64,000 bases of DNA from Streptomyces microflavus (lineage in GTDB: Bacteria; Actinomycetota; Actinomycetes; Streptomycetales; Streptomycetaceae), in contig NZ_BMUG01000015.1 of assembly GCF_014650075.1 (NCBI RefSeq), forward strand, positions 62,001 through 126,000, in the 5' to 3' direction. The stretch's first letter is position 1, and each line of letters begins with the position of its first letter. The position numbers and the translations under genes were made by a program. Shown piece by piece: positions 1-9,159 of the stretch. The notes beneath the pieces are model-generated. The model did not search any database. It had not been told where the DNA came from and worked only from the letters and a program-made list of their open reading frames with translations.

Positions 1-2
1 CC

Positions 3-315
3 CGTACCCACCGGATCATCCGGATCTGCGAGCGCCAGGATGTTCCCATCCTGGCCGATCTCGCCTACCAAGGCGCCGGGCCGGGGCTGACGACCGGCAT
101 CAAACGCAAGCCACTCCAGGAACTCACTCCCACCGAGAAGACCCTCAACCGGGCACTGGCCGCAGCACGAGCACCCGTGGAACGCGGTGTCGCGAGCCTG
201 AAGTCCTGGCGGATCTTCCAGGTCCCGGTGCAGCCCCAACCGCATGACGTCAATCACCAAGGCCATCCTCACGCTGGAGAGGCAACCCTGGCGGAGCATG
301 GAGGATGGTCACTAG
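3..315 (+). pseudogene. IS5-type DDE transposase, 3' fragment with frameshift
   Basis: The reading frame open from the window edge encodes a transposase tail with a 'LADLAYQGAG' block and 'ERGVASLKSWRIF' near the end, as in HARBI1-like IS5-family transposases. After RIF the frame shifts by one base near position 220. The expected tail (CSPNRMTSITKAILTLE) continues in the other frame to a TAG at 313-315. The 5' part lies outside the window. I infer a dead copy. Confidence 0.6.
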
Positions 316-323
316 AAGCAGCC

Positions 324-926
324 TCAAGCGACCAGCTGGCTGACCCAGCGCGCCAGAGAGAGACCGCAAACAGCGCCCAGACCATTGGATACCAGGAACA
401 TCGAGTTCTGAATAGTAGACAGACCACGCATCGCCGGATCAGCCCCCAGAGCGACAATCCTGCGGGGGCTCATCAACCAGAAGGCTCCGCGCAGGCCGGT
501 CGTCCGGATGGTCCACACCGTCACGACGACGATGAGGGCAAGGCACGGAACGGCACCCACGAGCCGCCAGACACTAAAGCCGAAATCCTGGGAATGCAGC
601 AGAAGATCCACCAGGGCTGACACGGGGAGTGCCGCCAGAACAACCCGGAAGAACTCATGACCGCGGCGCTCCGGGCCATATATCTCGTTACTGAGAACGG
701 AGACGGCCACACAGACAGCCGGTGTAAGCACCACGACGAACAGGATGTTCCATCCCGTTCCCGGGCCACAGGCAACTCCGTACCTCGCCCCGCACGAGCC
801 GCCCAGGATGAGCGCCCGCACGGCGAAGTACCAGAAGAAGACTCCCCAGGTGAATACCGCCGTCAGCAACGACATGGCCGCATAACCCATCAGCCCGGGG
901 GTCGTTCTGACCGAGGTCTCAGCCAT
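324..926 (-). CDS. Multi-pass membrane protein, function unknown
   Basis: About 200 aa if the start is the Met of MAETSVRTT at 926; an in-frame Met further upstream (995) only adds a basic Gly-rich leader. Four to five hydrophobic segments are visible: around GYAAMSLLTAVFTWGVFFWYF, WNILFVVVLTPAVCVAVSVL, FFRVVLAALPVSALVDLLL and VGAVPCLALIVVVTVWTI. A Cys/Gly-rich loop (GGSCGARYGVACGPG) lies between the first two. I do not recognise the family. It sits alone behind the transposase relic, so context gives no functional hint. Confidence 0.55.
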   Translation of the reverse strand: MAETSVRTTPGLMGYAAMSLLTAVFTWGVFFWYFAVRALILGGSCGARYGVACGPGTGWNILFVVVLTPAVCVAVSVLSNEIYGPERRGHEFFRVVLAALPVSALVDLLLHSQDFGFSVWRLVGAVPCLALIVVVTVWTIRTTGLRGAFWLMSPRRIVALGADPAMRGLSTIQNSMFLVSNGLGAVCGLSLARWVSQLVA

Positions 927-1251
927 GCGTTCTTCCCATCTGCGCCTCTTCGCGCGCCCACCTCCGCCACCGATTTGAAGGGCTCCGGTGGCCACCGCCT
1001 GAGCGCGCCTCCAACTGTCCTTGCGGAGGAGTGAATCATGTCCGCGTCACCCCAGGAACAGCTTCAGACGTCAGACATCTCGCTCAGCAGCCCGAGGGCT
1101 TCGCTCGTTGCGCTTCACGGGCCGTCACCCGATCGGTGGCCTACTCGAAGAGGCTCAATGAACAACGCGAAGATCGAGAAGCACATGGGGAGGGGCGAAG
1201 CGTGACCGAGCGCTACGGCTGGCTGGTCCGGTCAGTCACAGCGCTCCGGAC
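927..1251. other. Intergenic stretch, nothing identified
   Basis: About 325 bp between two minus-strand genes. The open frames here are short and lack coding character or a ribosome binding site. I see no repeat or stem-loop worth naming. Confidence 0.4.
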
Positions 1252-1884
1252 TCACCACAGCTCTCCAGGTCCTATGACAGTGAGTCCCACCTGCTCGGCA
1301 AGCCAGTGTGCGTACGGCTCCCTCACCTGGCGGCCGTCAATGCAGACGCTACGAACGTGAAGCAGGACGGTGTGATCGTCGGCGGGCTCGTCGAGTTCGC
1401 GGGTGCGTGTGTTGAACAGGAGCGACACCTCGGCATGCTTGCGCTCGCCAAGGAAGTCCAGCTCAGGTGCATCCGGCCAGCACAGCCACTCCCAGTTGAT
1501 CCAGCCCCTGCTCGGGCCGATCGCCGCTGCGAAGACGTCCTCAATTCTTCCGATCGGCAGGTGGTCGAGCTCGCACTTCACCGGCAGCCGTCCTTCGTAC
1601 ACCGCCGGATCGGTCGGCAGATCACGCCCTGCGAGGCCAGCCACCAGCAGGGGCCACTGCTCCCGTGGCACTCCGCCGACCTCCCGATAGTCAAAATCCC
1701 CCGCGTACTGCCCCTGGGGCAGCTCCCTCGCCACCCGCTGCACCTCCGCAACAGAGCAGAGCTCGGCATACGCGGTGACCCGAGAGTCCTCGCGGCGGCC
1801 GAACTCCATCAGACGGCGCGCGGTGCTGAGAGCCAGGCCCAGGTCAGAAGTACGGAAGACGGGGTAGGCGACGTCGTTGGACAT
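1252..1884 (-). CDS. Hypothetical protein, 210 aa
   Basis: A soluble acidic protein with normal Streptomyces codon use, starting MSNDVAYPVF. It has no signal peptide and no membrane segment. The central part is Trp-rich (WINWEWLCWPDAPELDFLG), and the C-terminal half alternates hydrophobic and charged residues as in a beta-rich fold. No family was recognised. The start lacks a clear Shine-Dalgarno sequence, so the first residues are uncertain. Its neighbours are non-coding or decayed. Confidence 0.65.
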   Translation of the reverse strand: MSNDVAYPVFRTSDLGLALSTARRLMEFGRREDSRVTAYAELCSVAEVQRVARELPQGQYAGDFDYREVGGVPREQWPLLVAGLAGRDLPTDPAVYEGRLPVKCELDHLPIGRIEDVFAAAIGPSRGWINWEWLCWPDAPELDFLGERKHAEVSLLFNTRTRELDEPADDHTVLLHVRSVCIDGRQVREPYAHWLAEQVGLTVIGPGELW

Positions 1885-2965
1885 GCGGGCGACTGTGCCA
1901 CGCCCCGTCCTCGCAGGTCACGAGATTTTCACTGCGAACCGCTCAGGCGCCTATAGGGCCATGATCAGGTCACGTCGCTGAAGAGGCTCAACGGACCATT
2001 AATCTGCCGCAGTCATGAATGATCATCAACCTCGGCCAGCTGCTGGCGAGCGACACCACCCGGTGCCGCGCTCGTGGCTGCAGTCAGCCGGCGCTTCCAG
2101 CTCGCGCGGAAGATGATCTCTCCACGAAGTAGTCGACGCTCGCCCAGGACAACCCGGCAGGGCAGCGTTCCACAAGTACGGCAAGCGGGCCCGGCACCGG
2201 ACAGGGAGGCGGATCGGGCTGGCGGCACAGCCGATGGAGGAGACGTTGCTGCAGCCGTCGTGGTGCGAGCCGAGGTCATCGACGGCCTGGTCCCAGATCG
2301 CATCGCGCTTCTGGGCGTTGCCCGCCTCCAGTTTCCCTCGAATTCCCCTGGCTCCGAACGCTGTTCGCACTACGCTCGCCTGCAGACCGCACCGACATGG
2401 AGTGTGTGGAGCAGGTCCGGTGCCTTACAGGTTTCGTCCTGGGATGGAGTACGACCGGACCGCAGTCGGCCCCGACAGCCTGCACGGCTGCCGGGGGCCG
2501 GAGCGTCAAAAGCCACTGCAGCCGTGGAAGCTTGGCCACTCACCCACCGGCCTGTCCTTACGGAACAACGCCGGAGGGGTGGAATGCGGGCGGGACGGTT
2601 ACGGCACGTCAGGCGCACCGAAGCGGCAGGTCCGCCCGACGGAAAGGGAGCAGCCGTTGCCGAGCAGCTGATTCCCCGGAAGTGCAGAAACCGAGTCCCG
2701 GGGTGTGAGGTGCACGTTGGGCTGGGCGTTCCGCGGGATTACTGAGACGGTGCTCGGCATCCGTGTACCTCACATACCGCGAGCAGGAACCGGGCTGTGT
2801 CCAGGGTACGGAGACCGCTCGGGTCGTCCCCTGGGCTGCATCGGGGCGGTCAGGCAGAAGTTCTCGTCGTCAGCCCGCAGCCGTGACCCCGTAGCACCGA
2901 CCGGACGATAGCTGGCATGACTTGCCACATCGGGTGCCAGGTCCCTGCACGGTCACCGTCTACGG
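1885..2965. other. Long region without a supportable gene
   Basis: About 1.1 kb containing many overlapping short ORFs on both strands, none with a ribosome binding site, a recognisable motif or consistent third-position GC. It probably holds decayed sequence. I could not identify a parent gene. Confidence 0.4.
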
Positions 2966-3541
2966 CTATGAGCCGGATTGCGCGGAGACGGCCAAGACCG
3001 GGTTGTAGAAAACGGAGCGTCCCTGCTTGGAGCGTACGAGCAGTCCTTGCGCGACTCCCTGTTCCAGAGCGTTGCGTACGACGGTTACCTGTACCGGGCG
3101 CTCAGGATGTGCCTCGGTCAGCGCCGCGGACACCTCCGCAGCCGACTTGGGCTCACTCTGTCCAGTCAGGTGGGCCGCGGCCAGCTCGAGCCAGGTGGGC
3201 TCACCGGGCTTCTTGGGCGACGCCGCTTTCTTCGAGGCCTTGCGCCCGGTAGCAGCACCCGCCTTGCCTGCTGCCGCCCTGCCGTTGGAGCGGCGGGCTG
3301 CGGGAACCGCGGCTGTCTTGCTGCCCTTGCCCTTCTTGGCCGTCTGCTTGGGTGTGGTGCCGAGCACCTCCTGCATCTTCGTCAGGACCTGCTCGCTCTC
3401 CTCCAGGCGGACAAGTTCCTCCTGCAGCCGTGCAAGTTCGGTGCGCACGCGCTCCTGCTCGCTCCGGTTCGCCGACAGGTCGTCCGTGACCCGCTGGGCA
3501 TAGTCTGCCGTGATGCTCGGGGTGGGAGGGTTTTTGGACAT
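2966..3541 (-). CDS. Coiled-coil, basic-linker, winged-helix-like protein
   Basis: 191 aa from the ATG at 3541, chosen because GAGGA lies just upstream of MSKNPPTPS. Residues ~15-60 are a Leu/Glu/Arg heptad-rich coiled coil (ELARLQEELVRLEESEQVL). Residues ~65-115 form a Lys/Ala/Arg-rich, histone-tail-like linker. Residues ~118-185 (WLELAAAHLTG..., SAAEVSAALTEAHPERPVQVTVVRNALEQGV, LLVRSKQGRSVFYNP) look like a winged helix. Such proteins occur widely in Streptomyces as putative DNA-binding regulators. A nucleoid or regulatory role is inference. It appears to be monocistronic. Confidence 0.75.
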   Translation of the reverse strand: MSKNPPTPSITADYAQRVTDDLSANRSEQERVRTELARLQEELVRLEESEQVLTKMQEVLGTTPKQTAKKGKGSKTAAVPAARRSNGRAAAGKAGAATGRKASKKAASPKKPGEPTWLELAAAHLTGQSEPKSAAEVSAALTEAHPERPVQVTVVRNALEQGVAQGLLVRSKQGRSVFYNPVLAVSAQSGS

Positions 3542-3899
3542 GTGGTCCTCGGCTTTCGACGCGATGGGGGGTGGGTGTAGCGACGATGGTACCCACACAG
3601 ATCCGGCCAACCCCCCAACGTCCATGGAGACATCGCAGCCGCCTGACGTGCACCGCTCTCGAACACCGAACCTGTTCGCGTCTCTCTATCCAGCCCTCAC
3701 CTGCGCAGGGCGACCGGAAATCGCCGCAGATCCATGAGGGTGCGAGCACTACGGACGGCAGGTAATCGTTGCGGTGCACTGAGCTACTTCAGCGGCCGCT
3801 CCAAAGGGTGAGCGGCTCTATGCGGTTGATCGGTCTCCGGTCTGCGGTTCCGTCCGCAGGTCACCGTCGCGGGTGACGGGAGGCATCGTCGAGGTCACC

Positions 3900-4223
3900 G
3901 CCGGCGGCCTCCGCTCCGGCCTGTATCTGGGAGATCGCCCAGGACCCCAGCCACATCGATGCGACCTTGCCGCAACTTTTGCCAGTCGCCCGCCTCAGCA
4001 CAGGCCCTTCTCGCTGCGGAGGGGCTCGCTCGCGGCGCCAGCAGAAGGTTGCACGACGAGCGATCTGGCCCGGCGCCTCAACGTCACTGCGGCAGCGGCC
4101 CGTCAGCACGCGACCGTGCTGCGCAACACCGATCTCATCACCAGCAGCCGCCGAGGCGGGGCCGTGCTGCACACCGCGCTCGGGCTGGCTCTGCTGCGGA
4201 CCGGCGCCCTGACAAAACCGTGA
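3900..4223 (+). pseudogene. ArsR-type winged-helix regulator, decayed
   Basis: Residues encoded at ~4044-4220 (EGCTTSDLARRLNVTAAAARQHATVLRNTDLI, then GGAVLHTALGLALLR) match the winged helix of the ArsR/DUF5937-like regulators common in Streptomyces. Upstream, family-like pieces (EIAQDPSHIDATLPQLL) lie in another frame, and most of the ~330-residue family length is missing. I read this as a frameshifted, 5'-deleted relic. Confidence 0.6.
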
Positions 4224-4282
4224 GGCCCGAGGGCTCCACGGCGTCCGGCTGGGCGCGAGACCCCCGCCTGCCGACCCGGCAC

Positions 4283-4304
4283 CTTTTAAGCCGTCGCTTA
4301 AAAG
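4283..4304. promoter_or_regulatory. Perfect 9-bp dyad, candidate operator
   Basis: CTTTTAAGC at 4283-4291 and GCTTAAAAG at 4296-4304 are exact inverted copies around the 4-nt spacer CGTC. The arms are AT-rich in a ~70% GC background. The dyad lies 60 bp after the ArsR relic and 129 bp before the SH3 protein start. It is probably a repressor operator (TetR or ArsR type) and less likely a terminator, since no T-run follows. Confidence 0.5.
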
Positions 4305-4432
4305 ATGGGCCGCAGGTGGCCGACCCCTCCAGGATGTGAAGCCACAACCAGGTGACACCGCTCGGCCAGCCGAGTCTGCTCCTCCGTACGTGTGCCACAC
4401 CCAGAACCGACGACGCAAGGGGAATCGATTCC

Positions 4433-4816
4433 ATGACCGTCACAGCAGCACGCAGCACCAGGTCACCGCGTCGCTCCGCCGCCCGCGCGGCGGCCGTGGC
4501 GGCGCTATCCGCCGCCGCGCTCCTCGGCGGCGGTCTCACGGCCCAGGCCGCCGCACCCGCACGCACGACGGGCGCGGCCGTGGAGCTCACGCCAGCCGGT
4601 GCGCTCGCCACCCAGTGCTACTACAGGGTCAACGCCACCGGCGGTCTGGTGATCCGCAGCGGTCCCGGCACCACCTACACGCGCGTCGGGTCCTACCCCA
4701 ACGGCGCCACGGTCCTCGCGTTGGCGTCCACCACCAACGGCTTCCGCAACGTGGGCACCAACCGCTGGGTCTCTGCGGCGTACCTCGTCCGCATCACCAG
4801 CTATCCCTGCGAATGA
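4433..4816 (+). CDS. Secreted bacterial SH3-domain protein
   Basis: 127 aa from the ATG at 4433, preceded by AAGGGG. The Arg-rich n-region is followed by an Ala/Leu hydrophobic core and an AQAAA cleavage site near residue 40, a typical Sec signal. The mature part has one SH3b-like module (LVIRSGPGTTYTRVGSYPNG, then NRWVSAAYLVRI) and two cysteines (QCYYRVN near its start and the penultimate residue) that could pair. Such small extracellular SH3 proteins may bind cell wall or partner hydrolases; this is family inference. The next IS begins 31 bp after the stop. Confidence 0.8.
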   Translation: MTVTAARSTRSPRRSAARAAAVAALSAAALLGGGLTAQAAAPARTTGAAVELTPAGALATQCYYRVNATGGLVIRSGPGTTYTRVGSYPNGATVLALASTTNGFRNVGTNRWVSAAYLVRITSYPCE

Positions 4817-4846
4817 CAAGGGACCCGCGCCGGGGGCACGGTCTTA

Positions 4847-5735
4847 ACTGATCGTTTCAGAATGAAGTTTGCTGTGCCCCTTGGCGGTTGGGTGATGTGT
4901 CGGCAGGATCTGTTGGGTGTCTGCTGATCTTGTGTCTGATGACCTGTGGGAACGTGTGGCTCCGCTGCTGCCGGCTCGTGCTCCGCGTCGGCACCGTTAC
5001 CCGGGGCGGTTGCCTGCCGATGACCGTGCTGCTCTGTGCGGGATCGTTTACGTGTTGCGCAAGAGTGTGAGCTGGCGGGACGTCCCCGCTGAGCTTGTCG
5101 GGTGCAGTGGGGTGACGGCCTGGCGCCGTCTGCGGGACTGGACCGAGGCCGGAGTGTGGCCACGCCTTCACGAGGTCCTGCTGGCAGAGCTTCGCAGAGA
5201 CGGACTGCTGGAGATGGACGACGCGGCGATCGATGCCTCACACGTCAGGGCCCTCAAAGGGGGGCTCACACCGGACCTTCGCCGGTTGACCGAGCGCGGC
5301 CGGGCAGCAAGCACCACCTGATCGTCGACCGGAACGGAACTCCGCTCGCTGTCTCTCTGACCAGCGGAAACCGTCACGACGTCACTCAGCTCATGCCCTT
5401 GCTGGACGCGATGCCCCGTATTCGTGGTCTGCGCGGCCGGCCACGGCACCGGCCCCGGCGGCTGTTCGCCGACCGCGGCTACGACTTCGACAAGTACCGC
5501 CGTCTCGTCCGGGCTCGCGGCATCACACCCAAGATCGCCCGACGTGGTGCCCCGCACGGTTCCGGCCTGGGCAAGACTCGATGGGTTGTCGAGCGGACCT
5601 TTGCCTGGCTCCACCAGTTCAAACGGCTCCGCATCCGCTACGAGATACGCGCCGACCTCTACCTGGGCCGCCTCCAACTCGCCTGCAGCATCATCTGCTT
5701 GAGACGGCTCAAAACCTCATTCTGAAACGACCAGT
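4847..5735 (+). mobile_element. IS5-family (IS427 group) insertion sequence
   Basis: An 889-bp element bounded by 24-bp inverted repeats (4847-4870 and 5712-5735) that agree at 22 of 24 positions and begin ACTGRTCGTTTCAG. It is flanked on both sides by TA (4845-4846 and 5736-5737), a plausible target duplication. It carries a two-frame transposase. Confidence 0.85.
4917..5725 (+). CDS. IS5/IS427-type transposase, expressed by -1 frameshift
   Basis: The first frame starts at the GTG at 4917 (SADLVSDDLWERVAPLLP, a DUF4096-type N-terminal domain) and stops at 5321. The second frame continues to 5725 with the DDE catalytic part (DDAAIDASH in the first frame, LFADRGYDFDKYRRL, and the final WVVERTFAWLHQFKRLRIRYE). 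A slippery AAAGGGGGG at 5256-5264 allows a -1 shift that restores the family sequence KGGAHTGPSPVDRARPGSKHH. This is the usual arrangement in IS427-group elements, so the element may be active. Only the fusion product would be a complete transposase. Confidence 0.8.
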
Positions 5736-5836
5736 TACTGCCCGAGGAGACCGGCGGCCGCGGAATCTCCGTCATCTACCGGTCCAACGCAGACCTGGAC
5801 GCCGCGCCGATCCTCTGGCTCATCGCCGGCCCCTGA
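5736..5836 (+). pseudogene. Orphan 3' end of an interrupted gene
   Basis: Immediately after the IS, an open frame encodes LLPEETGGRGISVIYRSNAD and ends ILWLIAGP at a TGA (5834-5836), followed by a strong terminator. No matching 5' part is present on the other side of the IS, where only 31 bp separate it from the SH3 gene. The insertion was therefore accompanied by a deletion. The family is unknown. Confidence 0.45.
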
Positions 5837-5851
5837 CCAGGCATCTCATAG

Positions 5852-5880
5852 AAGCGACCCCCGGCTGCCGGGGGTCGCTT
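5852..5880 (+). terminator. Rho-independent-type terminator
   Basis: A perfect 13-bp stem, AAGCGACCCCCGG (5852-5864) and CCGGGGGTCGCTT (5868-5880), with a CTG loop. It directly follows the orphan gene end. Confidence 0.8.
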
Positions 5881-6522
5881 TCGTGTGAGCGGTACGCCGC
5901 TTCTCCAGTCGCGCCAGACCCGGGCCCGGAAGCGTCGGGCAACGTCGGATGGTCCCGTCATCTCCGCGTGTTCCAAGGCAAACGTGGCAGGGCCACGGGA
6001 CTGCACATACACCATCTTCGCGGAGGGCCGGGGCGGTCGCTCCGGGCCACAATAGGGGCCACCACCCCTGATGACGATCAAGGGTTTTCGGCCCGCAGAG
6101 CGCCTTCTGCGGTCTCGGCTGCTCCGAAGGCTTACCGGCCAGATGCGCTGCGAAATTTATGAGCACATTGCGGTCACCGTCCCCCCGCCAGGGACTTTCG
6201 CAAGCTTCTTCTTTTTACACAGGCGTGTCTGCCTGCGACATGGATGTAGGAGTCGGCGGAGACCGGGGCATCGAGTCATAACCATCCAGCTGTGCCGCAG
6301 TCCTGGGTGGAAAGAGACGCTCGTTGTCCTCTGGTGAAATCCAGCGGTGACCGCCGTATCAGAATCATGATTCCCAGCAGGGCAAGGCAGTCGCTGGACA
6401 CTTTCGGTCTGTCCTGAACAGAGTTATGTTTCTGGTGGGCATGTCCCTGTCGTGCCAGTCTGTCGCCGCATCAGCCGGACTCGGCCTGATCCCCAAAAAG
6501 CTGCACCGATTAAGGAGAACTC
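5881..6522. other. Intergenic stretch, promoter region of the next gene
   Basis: About 640 bp with no supportable gene. Two short frames (minus 5846-6166 and plus 6071-6337) have no motif or ribosome site. The last ~100 bp presumably contain the promoter of the peptidoglycan-binding protein gene; no consensus boxes are obvious. Confidence 0.4.
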
Positions 6523-6945
6523 ATGAGCATGCGGCCTTCGATGCGATTCCGTGGCGCGTTCACCGGAGCAGCGGTCTGCTCGGCCCTCGCCCTGGGAACC
6601 GTCCTGGCAGGCCCCGGCACGGCAGTCGCCTCGACGGAGACAGGGCGCAGCTCGACGGTCGCCTCCGCACAGGCTGCGTGCTCCGTCTACTGGAAAGTGG
6701 GCGTGGACTACGCGGGACTGACCGCGGGTTACAGCTGGGCGTGGAACGTCGTGATCAGGCAGGGAGACACCGGTGACCGGGTCCGGGAGATCCAGTGCCT
6801 CGCCATCTATCACGGTTACAGCCTGACGGTCGACGGGCAGTTCGGCCCCGCGACTAAGAACGCGGTCACTGCGTTCCAGCGCGCCCGGGGAATTGGGGCG
6901 GACGGCATCGTCGGGTCATCCACATGGCGCCAGCTGCGTAAGTAG
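6523..6945 (+). CDS. Secreted peptidoglycan-binding (PGRP_1) protein
   Basis: 140 aa, starting at an ATG preceded by AAGGAGAACTC, a strong ribosome binding site. The Sec signal peptide runs over residues 1-36 (hydrophobic core VCSALALGTVLAGPG, Ala-X-Ala-like site AVAS). The C-terminal ~65 residues are a peptidoglycan-binding fold (GDTGDRVREIQCLAIYHG, then VDGQFGPATKNAVTAFQRARG and DGIVGSSTWRQL). There is no catalytic domain, so it probably binds cell wall without cutting it. A short Trp-rich segment (GYSWAWNVVI) links signal and domain. Confidence 0.85.
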   Translation: MSMRPSMRFRGAFTGAAVCSALALGTVLAGPGTAVASTETGRSSTVASAQAACSVYWKVGVDYAGLTAGYSWAWNVVIRQGDTGDRVREIQCLAIYHGYSLTVDGQFGPATKNAVTAFQRARGIGADGIVGSSTWRQLRK

Positions 6946-7818
6946 CGATCCCGTTCCACGACGCCCAAGCCGCCGCGATGGGACCGGGCGTTCGTGGCCT
7001 TGTTGGGCGGCCCCTCGACGGGCAGGTTCTCGAAGTCACCGGCGGTCCGGCGAGGAGCTGGCAGAAGATGCACTCCTGATCACGACCGGGGCTTGTATAG
7101 AGCTGGCGGCCGGGCGCTCTTCGGCCCCGTCGAGGCTGATCTCGAAGGACCGTTCCTGTGGATCGGTGACACTCCCTGACCCAAGTGCACCGTTTGAGCG
7201 ATATCGGGCCGGCGACTGTCACGCACGTCCTGATGTCGGCGCCGGGGACGGGAACTGTGCAGCCGGATATGCCGAGGAGCTGGCGTCGCTTCCCAGCATT
7301 GGCCCCGTTCCGTGCGCATGCCAGGTCCGGGTACGCCTCGCCGCTGAGAGTCGGCGAGCTGGCTCTCAGCGGCGAGGTGGTGTGGGTCCCGGCCGTCACA
7401 CCCTGGGACCGCACCACAGGGTGTCCTTGGCCGAGGGATGGCGCGGGGCCACTGGTCGCGGCGGGTCACGGTGTTCCGTTGGCCCCATTCTCGCAGGGGC
7501 TGCCCAGACCGGAGGCTCCGCCGGTCCCACCGCGGAAGAGGAGGCCCCCGGTGCCGATGGCGCCGCCGTTGCCGCCGCACCATCGGCGCTGGTGCCCGTC
7601 TTGGCGCCGCCGTTGTGCAAGCTGGCGCGAAACCCGAGCCTGGAGAAGCGGAATCTGCTGTTCGCTGCCACGGTGACTGCGGCCTACCTGTCAGCGTGCG
7701 GGATGCCGGTGAGTCCTGGCCTGGACACCGTCCTCCCTCTGGCCCGCGCAGCCCGGGACGGTCTCCCGGTACGGGAGGTCGCTGCTCAGATCAAGACCTG
7801 GACGAGCTGACCTTCTCG
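6946..7818. other. Decayed region without a supportable gene
   Basis: Long overlapping open frames exist on both strands, but they reflect the lack of stops in high-GC DNA. None has a ribosome site or a family motif running its full length. Degraded coding DNA is likely. Confidence 0.4.
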
Positions 7819-8259
7819 TCAGGTGGCGTCTCTCCGGACGCACAAGCCGGCCCGAATGCCGTCGCGACCCCGCCGGTCGACGACAGCCGCCATAACGGCA
7901 TCGAGGAACACATAGCCGCGTTTGACGGATACGTACTCGTCCGACCAGCCGTCTGCGGAGTACCGGGCGGGGCCAGTGCAGTAGTAGGCGTCGACGCCTG
8001 CCTGGGTGATGACGTAGTGGTGGTCGACGTCGGCGACGCTCTACTGGCGGGTACAGAAGTCTGGCAGGTCGGCGATCAGCGCGTTCCCGGGTAAGCCGTG
8101 TTCGTCGCGGACCGCCTGAGGTAGGTGGCGGCGCAGCTCCGGACGTCGGCGAGAGTGACAGATACCGAGAAAAGAAGTTCTGGACCCGGCCATCTGATCA
8201 TCACCCGTGCGGTGAGCGACGGCATCGGTGTCGTCACCGCATCCAATGGGATCGACCAT
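7819..8259 (-). pseudogene. Hypothetical gene interrupted by an amber codon
   Basis: A minus-strand frame beginning at or before 8259 reads PELRRHLPQAVRDEHGLPGN, then meets TAG at 8041-8043. It continues in the same frame with coding-like sequence (VADVDHHYVITQAGVDAYYC, GWSDEYVSVKRGYVFLDAVM) to a TGA at 7819-7821. The continuity of protein-like sequence on both sides suggests one gene killed by a nonsense mutation. The family is not recognised. Confidence 0.4.
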
Positions 8260-8562
8260 GAAAACGTCAGTCAGCTCCCCGAGGCACTACTCCCGGGGCG
8301 GTGCCCCCGGGCAGACCCATCGACCCGAAGCAAGCAAGCCGGCCGCCCAAGCTTTCGGCCTCGAGCAGGAAGACGGTGCAAGAGCCCCGGCGCACGAGGT
8401 ACGGGGTGCTGCGGGGCCAGGGCTGCCGAGGAGGGGGCGGAATGCTGGCGAATAGCGGCAAGGCTCAACGGCCGCCGGGAGCCCCTCCAGCGAAAGGATG
8501 CTCCGTAGAGTGCCTCAGCCGAGGTCGAGATTCCCACACGTCCGCAGGCGCGCTCTACCTTC
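8260..8562. other. Intergenic stretch, nothing identified
   Basis: About 300 bp downstream of the DUF2690 gene. It contains a GC-rich hairpin-prone segment around 8290-8312 (CTCCCGGGGCGGTGCCCCCGGG) that could help terminate transcription from the right. No gene is supported. Confidence 0.35.
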
Positions 8563-9066
8563 TCAGCAGAAGCCTTCCCAGGCATTGTCGGCATGCGTTC
8601 CGGTGAAAGCGAGGGGCTGCCCCGACGCGTTCCGTACGATGGCCATGGCCGTGATGCAGGTGGCTCCTGGAGCAAAGACCTGCATTCCGAACGAGCTTCC
8701 GCTAGCTGGATCGTATGCGTAATCCTGGAAGAATCCGAGCCAACCTCCCTGGCCGTCGGGCTGACTGGAGATACGTCGGATCCCCTTGGTGACAATGTTC
8801 GAGCTGTTCGAGACACTCATAACAGCACGCACCCAGTTGGTCTGGCAGCTCGGTGAGTAGCGCACCTCCATCGTCCCGAAAATGGCTTGAGGGCTCCGGA
8901 TCTGGCGTGTGCCGATGGTGACGGCGTCAGCCGCGCAACCGGTGGTGTGCGGATTCGACCCCGTATAGGGGTCGTACGGTGCGGCGGTGGCGTGCGTCGT
9001 CGACACCATGACGGCGCTCATGACGAACACTGCTACGGCCAGTGCACGCTGTCCGGTTCTTCCCAT
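8563..9066 (-). CDS. Secreted DUF2690 family protein
   Basis: 167 aa with a Sec signal (ALAVAVFVMSAVMVSTTHATA, cleavage near residue 29). The mature part has the DUF2690 pattern: DPYTGSNPHTTGCAADAVT, then a Gln-rich stretch ending MEVRYSPSCQTNWVRAV, with three cysteines. A second half (GGWLGFFQDYAYDPASGSSF, ATCITAMAIVRNASG) completes the usual fold. GAGGG precedes the start. The left end of an IS3-type element lies only 22 bp upstream, so the native promoter has probably been displaced to the far side of the IS. Its function, probably cell-surface, is unknown. Confidence 0.8.
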   Translation of the reverse strand: MGRTGQRALAVAVFVMSAVMVSTTHATAAPYDPYTGSNPHTTGCAADAVTIGTRQIRSPQAIFGTMEVRYSPSCQTNWVRAVMSVSNSSNIVTKGIRRISSQPDGQGGWLGFFQDYAYDPASGSSFGMQVFAPGATCITAMAIVRNASGQPLAFTGTHADNAWEGFC

Positions 9067-9159
9067 GGGCCCTCGGTTTCGGGTAGGTGAGCTGTACTGA
9101 GATTTGTGGAGTCCCTGATGCCAGGGTTACGGTCCTGGCGAAGGAGAACCACCAGCACC

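Noticed and set aside
7040..7085. Minus-strand 'QECIFCQLLAG', resembling the start of a HIT-family protein
   Set aside because: Only ~11 residues match and the HIT histidine motif is absent in all frames; possibly a decayed scrap, not enough to call.
6893..7810. 305-aa plus-strand open frame
   Set aside because: Low-complexity Arg/Gly/Ala composition, overlaps the end of the preceding gene, no start signal, and competing frames on the other strand are equally open.
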